From Lachnospiraceae bacterium (GTDB taxonomy: Bacteria; Bacillota; Clostridia; Lachnospirales; Lachnospiraceae): a DNA stretch of 64,000 nt. The stretch covers positions 1 to 64,000 of the forward strand of contig JAEEXG010000004.1 in NCBI GenBank assembly GCA_016291405.1, in the 5' to 3' direction. Shown in pieces: positions 51,293-60,271 of this stretch; the stretch's first letter is position 1, and the number at the start of each line of letters is the position of its first letter. The position numbers and the translations under genes are program-made. A model generated the notes under the pieces. The model ran no database searches and had not been told where the DNA came from. It was given only the letters and a program-made list of their open reading frames with translations.

Positions 51293-51655
51293 ATGGGATT
51301 TTTGGAGGACTTATCCGATAAGATTACAAAAGGTGGCGCAACGGTAGCACAGAAAGCGAAAGAAGTTTCTGAGATTGCCACACTTACAGCCACAGTTGAA
51401 AAAGAAAAAATCAACTTAGACAAGCTTTATATGCAGGCAGGAAAGCAGATGTATGAAGAAAAAAGAGAGATACTTGCATCAAACTTCCCTGCAAGCGTAG
51501 CTAAGATCGATGAAACAATTAAAAAGATTGAAGACGCAAGAGAAGCAATCAAGGTTGCAAAGGGAGTTGCAATTTGTCCCGGATGCGGAAAAGAGGTAGA
51601 AAGAAACGTTAGATTTTGCCCTTATTGCGGCGCTTCCATGACCATAAAACAATAA
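51293..51655 (+). CDS. Small protein with helical N-terminus and C-terminal zinc ribbon
   Basis: The 120-aa protein has an N-terminal amphipathic helical part (about 1-85, FLEDLSDKITKGGATVAQKA) and a zinc ribbon with two CxxC pairs (CPGCGKEV, CPYCGASM) at its end. An AGGAGG site precedes the ATG at the usual distance. The first residues could lie on the membrane, as in related zinc-ribbon proteins, but there is no real transmembrane helix. It is either driven by its own promoter inside the terminator or by read-through from the riboswitch RNA. Function unknown. Confidence 0.8.
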   Translation: MGFLEDLSDKITKGGATVAQKAKEVSEIATLTATVEKEKINLDKLYMQAGKQMYEEKREILASNFPASVAKIDETIKKIEDAREAIKVAKGVAICPGCGKEVERNVRFCPYCGASMTIKQ

Positions 51656-51757
51656 ATAATAAGTCTTTCACGATAGATTTATTCTTATTATGATGCTACA
51701 ATGAAGTTGCCGAGTAATACGGCAACTTTATTCATTTATATAAGGAAAGAAAAACAT

Positions 51758-52237
51758 ATGATAGGGCTTATAGTTGCTTATACAAGAAACCGTGTAATTG
51801 GTAATAAAGGTCAGATACCTTGGAGAATCAAGGGAGAACAAAGACGTTTCAGGGAGCTTACAACCGGAAACGTAGTTATTATGGGAAGAAAATCTTATGA
51901 AGAAATAGGACGCCCACTTCCCAACCGCTTTAATATCATCGTATCAAGAACGGAAAAGTATGAAGATGAGAATCTTATTACGGTTCCCTCTTTAACTGAA
52001 GCCATTGAATATGCAAAGGAAAATTTCCCTGATAAAGATATCTTCTTATCAGGCGGTGCAGGCATTTACAATGAAGGCCTTCCTTTGGCTGAAAAACTTT
52101 TTATTACAGAGATTGACGCCACCATTTTGGGAGATACATATTTTCCTGAATTTGACGAAAGCCTTTATGAAAAGACCATCGATGAGCATGTAGACGGCGA
52201 TATTCCCTACACATATGTTACATACACAAAGAAATGA
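51758..52237 (+). CDS. folA: Dihydrofolate reductase
   Basis: The 159-aa reading starts at the ATG at 51758, where the classical DHFR N-terminus MIGLIVAYTRNRVIGNKGQIPW begins (trimmed: MIGLIVAYTRN, then GQIPW). It keeps IMGRKSYEEIG, the NADPH-binding LSGGAGIYNEGL, and the C-terminal TYVTYTKK. It reduces dihydrofolate to tetrahydrofolate. No thyA lies next to it, which is usual in Lachnospiraceae. It overlaps the acetyltransferase gene by 4 nt. Confidence 0.95.
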   Translation: MIGLIVAYTRNRVIGNKGQIPWRIKGEQRRFRELTTGNVVIMGRKSYEEIGRPLPNRFNIIVSRTEKYEDENLITVPSLTEAIEYAKENFPDKDIFLSGGAGIYNEGLPLAEKLFITEIDATILGDTYFPEFDESLYEKTIDEHVDGDIPYTYVTYTKK

Positions 52238-52785
52238 ACGAATTTAAGACATTTGTAGATGTTAAAGACATCGAAAAGCTAAACGAATTTTATAAAAACG
52301 GGTTTTATGCCTCGGGCGAAATGCTTGTAATGGAGAAAGAATTCGTTGAAAAGCCCGAAGGATATGTGGAAAAGTTTAAAGATTCAATGGTTGAAAAGTA
52401 TGATACAGAGAATCTTACGGAATACTTAAATGCAAATGCCAAGGGCTTTAAAAAGCAGGATCCATTGGAAGACATTCTGGATGAACTTTCAAATCCTAAC
52501 AGCGCAATTTACGTATTAAGAGTAAAGGGCAAAATTGCTGCCAGCGTAACCGTATGGGATAGGGACGAAGAAACCATTTCTACAGAAAACATTTTCTGCG
52601 TTCCAAAATACAGAGGTAAGGGCTATGCCACCAGGGTTCTTTCCGAAGCTTTGTGCGAAGCAAGAGACAGAGGCATAAAGAAGGCTCGCCTTACAGTCTA
52701 CGCAAACGATACACCGGCGATTTTAATGTATCTAAAGTTTGGATACAAAATCACCAAGATTTATCAGGAGTTTATGCATGAATAA
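52234..52785 (+). CDS. GNAT-family acetyltransferase
   Basis: The 183-aa protein has an unusual N-terminal half (1-90) and a GNAT core: a beta strand AIYVLRVKGKIAASVTVW, then the acetyl-CoA loop VPKYRGKGYATRVLSEAL (R/Q-x-x-G-x-G/A), and a closing ARLTVYANDTPAILMYLKFGY segment. The substrate is unknown. It overlaps folA by 4 nt and the Gre gene by 8 nt. Confidence 0.88.
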   Translation: MNEFKTFVDVKDIEKLNEFYKNGFYASGEMLVMEKEFVEKPEGYVEKFKDSMVEKYDTENLTEYLNANAKGFKKQDPLEDILDELSNPNSAIYVLRVKGKIAASVTVWDRDEETISTENIFCVPKYRGKGYATRVLSEALCEARDRGIKKARLTVYANDTPAILMYLKFGYKITKIYQEFMHE

Positions 52786-53281
52786 CGAATTAACAAAAAA
52801 AGATATAGAAGATATGGAAGCCGAGATCGAGCACAGAAAAGTTGTGGTCAGAAAAGAACTTTTGGAGCATGTTAAAGAAGCCCGTTCTCACGGCGATTTA
52901 AGCGAAAACTTTGAATATTACGCAGCTAAAAAAGAAAAGAATCAAAATGAATCAAGAATAAGATATCTCGAAAGAATGATAAGAACCGCAAAGGTCTTAG
53001 ACGATGACAGTAAGGAAGACGAAGTCGGAATCAATAAAACGGTAACGGTTTATGTGGAAGAAGACGATGTGGAAGAAGAATACAAAATCGTTACTACAGT
53101 CAGAGAAGATTCTCTTCACGGACTTGTGAGCACAGAATCGCCCATGGGAAAGGCGCTTCTTGGACACAAGGTTGGAGACAGAGTTGAAATTACCGTAAGC
53201 AAAGACTACAGCTACTTTGTGGTTATAAGAAAAATAGATAATTCTACTATAGATGATGCAGGAGCTTTAAGAAACTTTTAA
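52778..53281 (+). CDS. GreA/GreB-family transcript cleavage factor
   Basis: The 167-aa reading starts at the ATG at 52778 behind CAGGAG, 8 nt inside the acetyltransferase gene; a start at 52739 lies further inside that gene. It has the coiled-coil tip with the acidic motif GDLSENFEYYAAK and a C-terminal FKBP-like domain (GLVSTESPMGKALLGHKVGD). Gre factors reactivate backtracked RNA polymerase. The coiled coil is typical, though the protein is more divergent than a housekeeping GreA, so it may be a second Gre protein. Confidence 0.9.
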   Translation: MNNELTKKDIEDMEAEIEHRKVVVRKELLEHVKEARSHGDLSENFEYYAAKKEKNQNESRIRYLERMIRTAKVLDDDSKEDEVGINKTVTVYVEEDDVEEEYKIVTTVREDSLHGLVSTESPMGKALLGHKVGDRVEITVSKDYSYFVVIRKIDNSTIDDAGALRNF

Positions 53282-54564
53282 TGGATAAGATTAAGATTGA
53301 CGCGATTGAGGGGCCCGTCGATATTAAGATGAATGTTCCGGGTTCAAAAAACATAATAGCGAGAGCTATGATTTTAGGAGCGCTTTCCGACGGAAAGACG
53401 GTTATTTCAAATGCGGTTTTGACAGAAGACGGAAAGACTATGTTAAATGCCCTGAGGGATTTGGGGTTTAAAGTGTATTATAATGCAAGCCTTAAGGTGG
53501 TTAGAGTTTTTGGAGAGAACGGTAACATACCTTCAAAGGACGCTGCAATATATGTTGGTAACGCAGGACTTGCTGTCGGATTTTTGTCAGCACTCCTCGC
53601 ATTTTCGGATGGTACTTATGTGGTCAATGCATCGCCTGCTTTGTCCGCACGCCCCCTAAAAAGTGTTATAAACGCATTAAGAAAATATGGGGCTAAGGTT
53701 ACCTGTCTTAATAAAGAAGGACACCTTCCTTTTAGAATCGTGGGAAGAAAGCCTAAAGAAAATGAAATCATTTCAATGGAAATTGACGCAAGCGAAAATG
53801 CCCAGTTTTTAAGCGGAGTTTTAATGACTCTAGGTTGTTTGCCAAATCGGTCAACAATTAAAGCCGTTAATTTATCTCACGTTTCCTATACGGATGCTAC
53901 CCTTGAAATGATAAAGGAAGTCGGCGGTAATTTTATAAGCGAAGAAAACGTATTTCATTGTAAAGGCGGAAAGCCTTATCTTGCAAAAGAAATACTTACA
54001 GACACAGATGTTTCTTTGGCCTGCTTTTACTATGCGGCTGCTTTCATGCTTGGAGGCAGGTGCCAAATCGGCGGCATGAATGTATCAAGGAATCAGCCCG
54101 ATTTAACTTTCTTTGAACGCCTGGAAGAATACGGAGCTTCAATCGATTATGAGAACGGCTACATTTTAGAAAGCAACGATAAAAACTTCCCTGAAGGAAA
54201 CACCACAATCGATATGTCCGATTATTCCGATCAGGTTTCAATGATGGCAATCATAAGTGCTTTAAGAAAAGGAAAGACGAGGCTTTCCAATATAGCCCAC
54301 ATAAGAAACGGTGAGTGCGACGCCATTTCCGTTTTAAAAGATAATCTTGAAAAATGCGGAATTGATTGTAAGGAAGGAAAAGATTTCCTTGAAATAAAGG
54401 GCGGAAAAGTGAAGGGCGCAAAGGTTGATCCTCACGGAGACTGGCGAATCGCCATGGCATTTTCCGTACTGGGCCTTTTAACCGGCAACATGGTTATAAA
54501 GAATCCTGACTGTGTAAAGCACATATACGAAAACTTTTATGAGGATATTTTAAGAGTAAAATAA
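53281..54564 (+). CDS. Divergent EPSP-synthase-like (AroA family) enzyme
   Basis: The 427-aa protein has the two-domain EPT fold of AroA: VPGSKNIIARAMILGAL at residue 19, YVGNAGLAVGFLSALLA, LSARPLKSVINALRKYG, ENAQFLSGVLMTLG and the end DPHGDWRIAMAFSVLG plus NPDCVKHIYENFYEDI. The PGSK Lys, the ARP Arg and the NGECD Glu (AroA E341 equivalent) are kept, but the Arg that follows the conserved Asp in AroA (ETDR) is Ala (ECDA), and DHR reads DWR. So binding of PEP may differ. It starts on the last base of the Gre stop codon and lies far from other aro genes. Confidence 0.82.
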   Translation: MDKIKIDAIEGPVDIKMNVPGSKNIIARAMILGALSDGKTVISNAVLTEDGKTMLNALRDLGFKVYYNASLKVVRVFGENGNIPSKDAAIYVGNAGLAVGFLSALLAFSDGTYVVNASPALSARPLKSVINALRKYGAKVTCLNKEGHLPFRIVGRKPKENEIISMEIDASENAQFLSGVLMTLGCLPNRSTIKAVNLSHVSYTDATLEMIKEVGGNFISEENVFHCKGGKPYLAKEILTDTDVSLACFYYAAAFMLGGRCQIGGMNVSRNQPDLTFFERLEEYGASIDYENGYILESNDKNFPEGNTTIDMSDYSDQVSMMAIISALRKGKTRLSNIAHIRNGECDAISVLKDNLEKCGIDCKEGKDFLEIKGGKVKGAKVDPHGDWRIAMAFSVLGLLTGNMVIKNPDCVKHIYENFYEDILRVK

Positions 54565-54570
54565 TTATTG

Positions 54571-54602
54571 GCCCGAGGCTAATAGGCCCCGGGCTTTTTT
54601 AA
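54571..54602 (+). terminator. Terminator of the folA to AroA-like operon
   Basis: A 9-bp GC-rich stem with one mismatch (GCCCG-A-GGC against GCC-C-CGGGC) is followed by six T. Confidence 0.85.
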
Positions 54603-54622
54603 AAGATACTTAGGGGGTATAA

Positions 54623-56767
54623 ATGAAAAAGGTACTATTGGGAACAATCTTTTTATCTATAAGTCTATTTATGGCAGGCTGCGGAAGCAAAAAAGCGCCT
54701 GAGCAATTACCGGAACCAATCGGTGATTATCGATACGAATTCCTCACTGAGACGCAAAGATTTGAAGGCGAATCCGAAGACGTAATAAATATGTCTCTTA
54801 AAAGCGATGCCATGTATTATCTTTCTCACTATCAAAGAGAAGACTCGGATTACTATTTAATTACAAAGGCCGATTATAAGGGAGAGATTCTTAACCGCTT
54901 TGTGGTTTACGGAAATGTTGACAATCACATGGGGTGGAATGTTTTAAATGACGGCAAAATTGTGGTGGCAGGGTACGGAGACAGCTCAAAGACAAACGTA
55001 GACATATACGATGAAAGCGGTAATATGCTTACCTACATTGATGCTTCCGTTGGCTTTTTTAACGGAGATACCAGCACGCTTTTTGAAACCAAGAATAATA
55101 AGCTTCTTGTAAGAGGAAAGAAAGAAATAGCTCTTTATGATACTACAGGTAAATTCATTTGCAAGAATGAAATCCCTAAAGAATCCAAGATAGTCACATC
55201 AGGCGACGCAGGTCTGTTTCTTTTATATAAGGATGGAGAAAAAGACTTAATAGCCAAGATAAATGAAGAAGATTTGTCTTTAGGCAAAGCAATGGAATGC
55301 CCTTATCCTTATGATAATTACGGTGTTGGTAACGGTGTGCTTGAGTATTTATTTACTTATGATAACGGAGATTCGTTGTATGGATTCAGCGAATCAGAAG
55401 GCATGGTTGAAATCATAAGATTTGAGGATTCGGGCACTTATGGTTCAGGCGTTGATTGGTTTGAATTTGACGGAAAGCTTTTAACCTATTCACTGGCAAG
55501 CGGTGGCAGAGATCACGGTGATGATTCAATAGGCATAGTTTCTTCTTTTACTAAAAGAGATAAAGCAAGAGAAGCTTTGGTACTTGCAACTCCTGATTAT
55601 TCGGGAACCATGAATTATGCGGTATCTATTTTTAACGAAAGCAATGAAGAATATAAAATAAGAACCGTTAGGCCTGAGTACAGAGATGACATTGAAGATT
55701 GGGAAGCCTATAAGCTTAATTGGATAAAAGAGGGGCTTAAAAACAAAACCTTTGATATGGTCGCATTTGATGATAACAGGTATTTAAAGGACTTTTCATT
55801 CAGATTGCAGATAGCATCCCTTGATAAGTTTATTAAGAAAGATGACGAAATAGATTTAGACGATTATTTTGAAAATGTAATTTCCGCCGGAAAATGCGGA
55901 AAGAAACTTAAAGCTGTACCTACAGGTTTTGGCATTGATACCGTGGTAATGAGCCGGAAAGAAGCCGAAAAACTTGGAAGCGGAAGCTATGAAGATTTAA
56001 AGAATTATATAAGCAGCATTCCAAACAGCTATAAAACCATATACGGTTTATCAAGGCCCGATCTTCTTAAGTTATTAATTGAATTAAACAGTGATGAATT
56101 TATAAACGGGAAAAAGTATAACTTTAACAACCAAGCATTTATTGATGTATTAAATGAAGCAAGGAATTATTCCGATGAGGACTTTTATCCTCTGGGTTGG
56201 CCCGATGAAGAGAAAGAAGCCTTTGAAAGCGGAAAGACGACTGTCACTTATTGCACCTTAGACAGTATGTATGATTACGTATACTATTCTGACTTTATTT
56301 TTTCAGAACCCATTGAATTTGTAGGTGTTCCCACAAAGTCAGGCACAAACAACACTTTGGTTACAGGAACGCTTATCTCACTTTCTGCGTGGAGTGATAA
56401 AAAGGATGCCTCATGGCAGTTTATTAAGTACTTTTTGTCGGATGAGTTTTACGAAGGATGGAATTATGGTGCTATTCCCATAAATAAAGATACTTATTAT
56501 AAAAATTCAAGTGAAATGGGATATGAAGAAATTTGGGATTCAAATGCCGAAGTGATTAAGTTAAATCCTCCCACACAAGAAGAGATTGATGCATTCTTTG
56601 ATTTGATTTCATCGGCTAAGCCTAAAGAAGAAAGCCCTATTCCGAAGGAAGTAATGGATATAATAGATGATGAAGCAAGGCAATACTTTGGTAAGCAAAA
56701 AACTGCCGAAGAAGCTGCAGAGGCAGTTCAGGAAAGAGTAAATAAATATAGAAAAAAGAATTGGTAA
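54623..56767 (+). CDS. Large lipoprotein with solute-binding-like C-terminal half
   Basis: The 714-aa protein has a lipoprotein signal peptide with lipobox MAGC (Cys20). Residues about 30-320 are repeated beta segments that look like a propeller (LLVRGKKEIALYDTTGKFI, GLFLLYKDGEKDLIAKI). From about 325 the sequence resembles ABC-type solute-binding proteins (YAVSIFNESNEEYKIRTV, KAVPTGFGIDTVVMS, DASWQFIKYFLSDEFYEGW). No permease genes are near, so the sugar or signal bound is unknown. The fusion of propeller and binding protein is unusual. Confidence 0.8.
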   Translation: MKKVLLGTIFLSISLFMAGCGSKKAPEQLPEPIGDYRYEFLTETQRFEGESEDVINMSLKSDAMYYLSHYQREDSDYYLITKADYKGEILNRFVVYGNVDNHMGWNVLNDGKIVVAGYGDSSKTNVDIYDESGNMLTYIDASVGFFNGDTSTLFETKNNKLLVRGKKEIALYDTTGKFICKNEIPKESKIVTSGDAGLFLLYKDGEKDLIAKINEEDLSLGKAMECPYPYDNYGVGNGVLEYLFTYDNGDSLYGFSESEGMVEIIRFEDSGTYGSGVDWFEFDGKLLTYSLASGGRDHGDDSIGIVSSFTKRDKAREALVLATPDYSGTMNYAVSIFNESNEEYKIRTVRPEYRDDIEDWEAYKLNWIKEGLKNKTFDMVAFDDNRYLKDFSFRLQIASLDKFIKKDDEIDLDDYFENVISAGKCGKKLKAVPTGFGIDTVVMSRKEAEKLGSGSYEDLKNYISSIPNSYKTIYGLSRPDLLKLLIELNSDEFINGKKYNFNNQAFIDVLNEARNYSDEDFYPLGWPDEEKEAFESGKTTVTYCTLDSMYDYVYYSDFIFSEPIEFVGVPTKSGTNNTLVTGTLISLSAWSDKKDASWQFIKYFLSDEFYEGWNYGAIPINKDTYYKNSSEMGYEEIWDSNAEVIKLNPPTQEEIDAFFDLISSAKPKEESPIPKEVMDIIDDEARQYFGKQKTAEEAAEAVQERVNKYRKKNW

Positions 56768-56772
56768 AACAA

Positions 56773-56808
56773 AAAGGATGCGGGATCACTTCCCGCATCC
56801 TTTCTTTA
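56773..56808. terminator. Bidirectional terminator between lipoprotein and flagellin genes
   Basis: A 13-bp perfect stem (AAAGGATGCGGGA with TCCCGCATCCTTT) and a 5-nt loop lie between convergent genes, with A and T tracts outside. Confidence 0.9.
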
Positions 56809-56821
56809 AATTATCCCAAGA

Positions 56822-57532
56822 TTAGGTATTAAACAATCTTCTCACCAATCCGTCGGCTGTCTGATTTTGATTTTTTACAAGCATATTCTGAAAATCAGAA
56901 ATGTTTTGCTGTGTCTTGTATCTGCCGATGGATTTTTCCATTTCCGCATCGCGAATCTTTGCATATGCTGCGGTTGTGTTTTCTGCAGTAGCATTATTTG
57001 CGGCGATTATGTGTTCCATGCCGTTTTCTTTGGCTCCGAATTTACTTCTAAGTGCTGAGTTATCGGTAGAGGCCTTTGAAATGGCATCTGCACTTAATGA
57101 ATCAAAGCTTGTGTCCACATCGCCAAGCATCTTCGTTTCGTTGTAAACGGCACCGTTTTTAACCTGATCCATTGTAGCCTTCAAAGCGTTGTTTGCGGTT
57201 TGAAGGGTGTAAACGTCGGAAGCGGACATTGTGCCGTTCATTGCTCTTATGGAGTTTTGATACATATCATTGGACACTTCGGATATTTCTGCCAAAGCGC
57301 CTTCCGCAACCTTATATGAGTCGACTTCGCTTGAGTAGTTCTCGGTTTGCTTGTTCATGGACTTAATCTGTTCCATCATCTTTTCAGAGATGGCAAGCCC
57401 TGCAGCATCATCTTTTGCTGAATTGATTTTCTTGCCGGAAGCAACTTCTTCACCGGCTTTATGTATATTCTTTTGTGTGTATTTTGCCTGGTTAGCATAA
57501 AAGTCAGATCCACTGTTAATACGAGTTACCAT
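56822..57532 (-). CDS. Short flagellin-like protein
   Basis: The 236-aa reading begins at the ATG at 57532 directly behind AAAGGAGG; a longer frame starts upstream of that site. The N-terminal D0/D1 half (GKKINSAKDDAAGLAISEKM) and C-terminal D1/D0 half (KIRDAEMEKSIGRYKTQQN, then NQTADGLVRRLFNT) are both present, but the middle is only about 90 residues without D2/D3 surface domains. It may be a minor filament protein or a hook-filament junction-like paralog. A 10-bp hairpin lies at the very 5' end of its mRNA. Confidence 0.87.
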   Translation of the reverse strand: MVTRINSGSDFYANQAKYTQKNIHKAGEEVASGKKINSAKDDAAGLAISEKMMEQIKSMNKQTENYSSEVDSYKVAEGALAEISEVSNDMYQNSIRAMNGTMSASDVYTLQTANNALKATMDQVKNGAVYNETKMLGDVDTSFDSLSADAISKASTDNSALRSKFGAKENGMEHIIAANNATAENTTAAYAKIRDAEMEKSIGRYKTQQNISDFQNMLVKNQNQTADGLVRRLFNT

Positions 57533-57560
57533 AGGATACCTCCTTTGAAAAAAACACAAA

Positions 57561-57584
57561 CGGGAAGGTACTATTACCTCCCCG
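57561..57584 (-). promoter_or_regulatory. 5'-end stem-loop of the flagellin mRNA
   Basis: On the minus strand a 10-bp stem (CGGGGAGGTA with TACCTTCCCG, one G-U pair) has loop ATAG and is followed by TTTGTGTTTTTTTC. It begins only a few nt after the predicted start point, so it is more likely an mRNA-stabilising 5' hairpin than an attenuator, although it has the shape of a terminator. Confidence 0.65.
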
Positions 57585-57594
57585 ATGTCTGATT

Positions 57595-57623
57595 ATTATA
57601 CCACTTATTGACACGCCCGTCAA
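57595..57623 (-). promoter_or_regulatory. Flagellin promoter
   Basis: On the minus strand a -35 TTGACG (57623-57618) and a perfect -10 TATAAT (57600-57595) are 17 nt apart. This is a SigA-type promoter, not a sigma-28 type, which is notable for a flagellin gene. Confidence 0.78.
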
Positions 57624-57699
57624 ATCGACCTTTTTTGACAAATCAGCCCCAAGAAACTATACTGTATATGTATGTGGTCTTATAAACTAGGAGGTTTAT

Positions 57700-58605
57700 A
57701 TGTTTGATACTGTTATAATCGGAGCAGGCCCTGCAGGAATGAGCGCAGCGGTTTATGCAAAAAGGGCGGGGTTAAATGCACTTTTGCTTGATGAAAGTCC
57801 GGTTTACGGAGGCCAGGTTTTATCAACATATGAGGTTGATAACTATTTAGGCATTCCGGGTGTTTCGGGTATGGAGTTATCCGAAATGTTTACAAAGCAC
57901 GTAAACAGTACCGATATCGAAAAGAAATCAGGTTTCGTGAGTGAAATCAAGAAAGAAAAGGATTTCTTCAAATTAGTTTTGAAAGATCAGGAAATTGAAA
58001 CAAAGACCGTAATATTGGCAACAGGTGCGGTACATGCTCACCTTGGTGCCAAGGGCGAGGACGAACTTGGCGGCATGGGCGTTTCTTATTGCGCCACATG
58101 CGACGGAGCTTTCTTTAAAAAGCAGGACGTTTGCGTTATCGGTGGTTCCGATGTTGCGGTTGAAGATGCCATTTATTTGGCAAGAACCTCTGCGCATGTG
58201 TACTTAATTCACAGAAGAGACACTTTAAGAGCAGCACATTCACTTGTTGAAGATTTAAAGAAATGTGAAAACGTAACTTTTGTCTGGAACAGCGAAGTGG
58301 TTTCTTTTAACGGAGACGGCGAACTTGAGAACGTTACTATCAAGAACAAAGTTACCGGGGAAGAAAGTGTTTTGAACGTGGCAGGTGCATTCGTGGCAGT
58401 TGGTATCAAGCCCGGAACCGACCTTGTTAAGAACTTGGTTGAGCTTGACGAAGGCGGATATGTTGTAGCCGGTGAAGACGGAAGAACATCTCTTAAGGGC
58501 TTGTATGTTGCAGGGGACATCAGAAAGAAACCCATGCGACAAATCATTACGGCTGTGGCTGACGGAGCAAATGCGGCATCGTCTGTAGCAGCAGATATTA
58601 GATAA
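57700..58605 (+). CDS. trxB: Thioredoxin reductase
   Basis: The 301-aa flavoprotein has FAD-binding VIIGAGPAGMSAAVYA near residue 5, redox CATC at 131-134 (SYCATCDGAFF), NADPH-binding VIGGSDVAVEDAIYLA, and the C-terminal GLYVAGDIR. The size and motif order are those of low-Mr TrxR. It reduces thioredoxin with NADPH. It starts 10 bp before the cell-wall hydrolase gene and is probably cotranscribed with it. Confidence 0.94.
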   Translation: MFDTVIIGAGPAGMSAAVYAKRAGLNALLLDESPVYGGQVLSTYEVDNYLGIPGVSGMELSEMFTKHVNSTDIEKKSGFVSEIKKEKDFFKLVLKDQEIETKTVILATGAVHAHLGAKGEDELGGMGVSYCATCDGAFFKKQDVCVIGGSDVAVEDAIYLARTSAHVYLIHRRDTLRAAHSLVEDLKKCENVTFVWNSEVVSFNGDGELENVTIKNKVTGEESVLNVAGAFVAVGIKPGTDLVKNLVELDEGGYVVAGEDGRTSLKGLYVAGDIRKKPMRQIITAVADGANAASSVAADIR

Positions 58606-58615
58606 GGATGCGAGA

Positions 58616-59689
58616 ATGAAGAAAAAAGGGTTATTACTGGCAGGTTTTGCTGTCGGGGCGCTGTATGCTTTTTCGCCGATTCAGGCGTATGCGGGCGTGC
58701 CGGAAGCTGAAATAACAACCTGCGTCGAGGTAGTGGACAACCGCGAATACGCAGACCTTGTAATCGCAGTTGTGGATAACAGTTACGTTAATATAAGAAA
58801 AGGTCCGGGAACGGACACGGAGGTGCTTGGTAAGCTTTACAACCATTCGGTTGGTCACTTCTTGGAAGAGACTGACGGCTGGGTGAAGATTAAGAGCGGT
58901 ACCGTTGAAGGATATGTAAGCAGCGAATGGGTAATAAGAGGTCTTGATGCTTTAAAGATAGCAAAAGAAGTTGAAGTTACCTACGCAACCATCAACACAG
59001 GTACACTTAATGTAAGAAGCAAGCCAACAACCGAGTCCTCCATACTTGGAACCTTCTCAAAGGGAGACGAACTTGTTGTTATTACCACAGAAGACGGATT
59101 TGCTAAAGTTACCTACAATAATAAAGAAGGTTACATTTCACTTGAATATGTAGATATTCATACAGAGTTTGTGGAAGCAGAGTCCATAGAAGAAGAAAGA
59201 GCAAGACTTGCGGCTGAAGAAAAAGCAAGAAAAGAAGCCGAAAGAAAAGCTCAGGCAGCAATAGCTGCTCAACAGGCAGCTGCAGCACAGCAGGCTCAGG
59301 CGAGTGCTCAGGCACAGGCTCCCGCTTACACACCTTCAGGTGATTCCGCAAGTTTAGGTCAGCAGGTAGTTGACTATGCAGTACAGTTTGTGGGTAATCC
59401 TTATGTATACGGCGGCACGTCACTTACAAACGGATGTGACTGTTCCGGATTTGTTCAATCGGTTTACAAACACTTTGATGTAGCACTTCCAAGAACCGGA
59501 CAAAGATATTCAGGATATGCAATCGGTTCATTGGCAGAAGCTCAGCCCGGTGACATTCTTTGTTACTCAGGTCACGTGGCAATCTATATGGGTAATAACT
59601 TAATTGTCCATGCAGCCACTCCTTCACAGGGTATCGTAATCGGTGATGCAAGTTACACCACCATTATCGGTATCAGAAGAATATTCTAA
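58616..59689 (+). CDS. Secreted SH3/NlpC-P60 cell-wall hydrolase
   Basis: The 357-aa protein has a signal peptide (cleavage near QAYAG, about 26), two bacterial SH3 domains (VVDNSYVNIRKGPGTDTEVLG near 44; TLNVRSKPTTESSILGTF near 126), an Ala/Gln-rich helical linker (about 190-245), and an NlpC/P60 cysteine peptidase with catalytic C276 in CDCSGFVQ, H320 in GHVAIYMG and H332. It cuts peptide stems of peptidoglycan. It lies 10 bp after trxB. Confidence 0.93.
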   Translation: MKKKGLLLAGFAVGALYAFSPIQAYAGVPEAEITTCVEVVDNREYADLVIAVVDNSYVNIRKGPGTDTEVLGKLYNHSVGHFLEETDGWVKIKSGTVEGYVSSEWVIRGLDALKIAKEVEVTYATINTGTLNVRSKPTTESSILGTFSKGDELVVITTEDGFAKVTYNNKEGYISLEYVDIHTEFVEAESIEEERARLAAEEKARKEAERKAQAAIAAQQAAAAQQAQASAQAQAPAYTPSGDSASLGQQVVDYAVQFVGNPYVYGGTSLTNGCDCSGFVQSVYKHFDVALPRTGQRYSGYAIGSLAEAQPGDILCYSGHVAIYMGNNLIVHAATPSQGIVIGDASYTTIIGIRRIF

Positions 59690-59709
59690 AGTTTATACTA
59701 AAAACTAAG

Positions 59710-59741
59710 CACCCATGTGGATAACACATGGGTGTTTTTTT
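59710..59741 (+). terminator. Terminator of the NlpC/P60 gene
   Basis: A 10-bp perfect stem (CACCCATGTG with CACATGGGTG) has loop GATAA and is followed by seven T. The loop plus right arm creates TGTGGATAA, one of the three DnaA boxes. Confidence 0.9.
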
Positions 59742-60271
59742 GTACGAAATTTTTTACTTTATTGCTTCAAAATGGTGAATTAAAGAAATGGCATTTTTTC
59801 GAGTTTTCTGACATTTTAGTACGCACCCTAAAGCCTTACGGGCAGGGCGTTTCAAAGAAAGCGGTACCATAATCCTATGAAAATTTGTTACCGAATCGGT
59901 CAATAATTTTTGACACTGATTCCGACCTTTTTACACTCTTTGTATAAATTTCACAAAAGTGACCCTATTTGGGGGTGAAATTGAAAGTGACAGAAGTGTA
60001 GACCTAAAAAGTTATCCACAATTTTTTAGACGCTTTTTGGGCAAAAAACGACTTTTCAACCGAGTTATCCACAATGTCCACTAAAAAATGTGTGTAAAAG
60101 TGACACGAAAACCACAAAAATTTTAAACAGATGTTTGTGTGTAATATGACGAAAATCGGCAAAAAAACTCTTTTTTTTATCTTTCTCTTGACTTTTGACT
60201 TGTAAAATGCTGAGGGCAATATTGTTTTAATAAAGTTTATAAAAGTATTATTTTTAAAAATAACTAAATAA

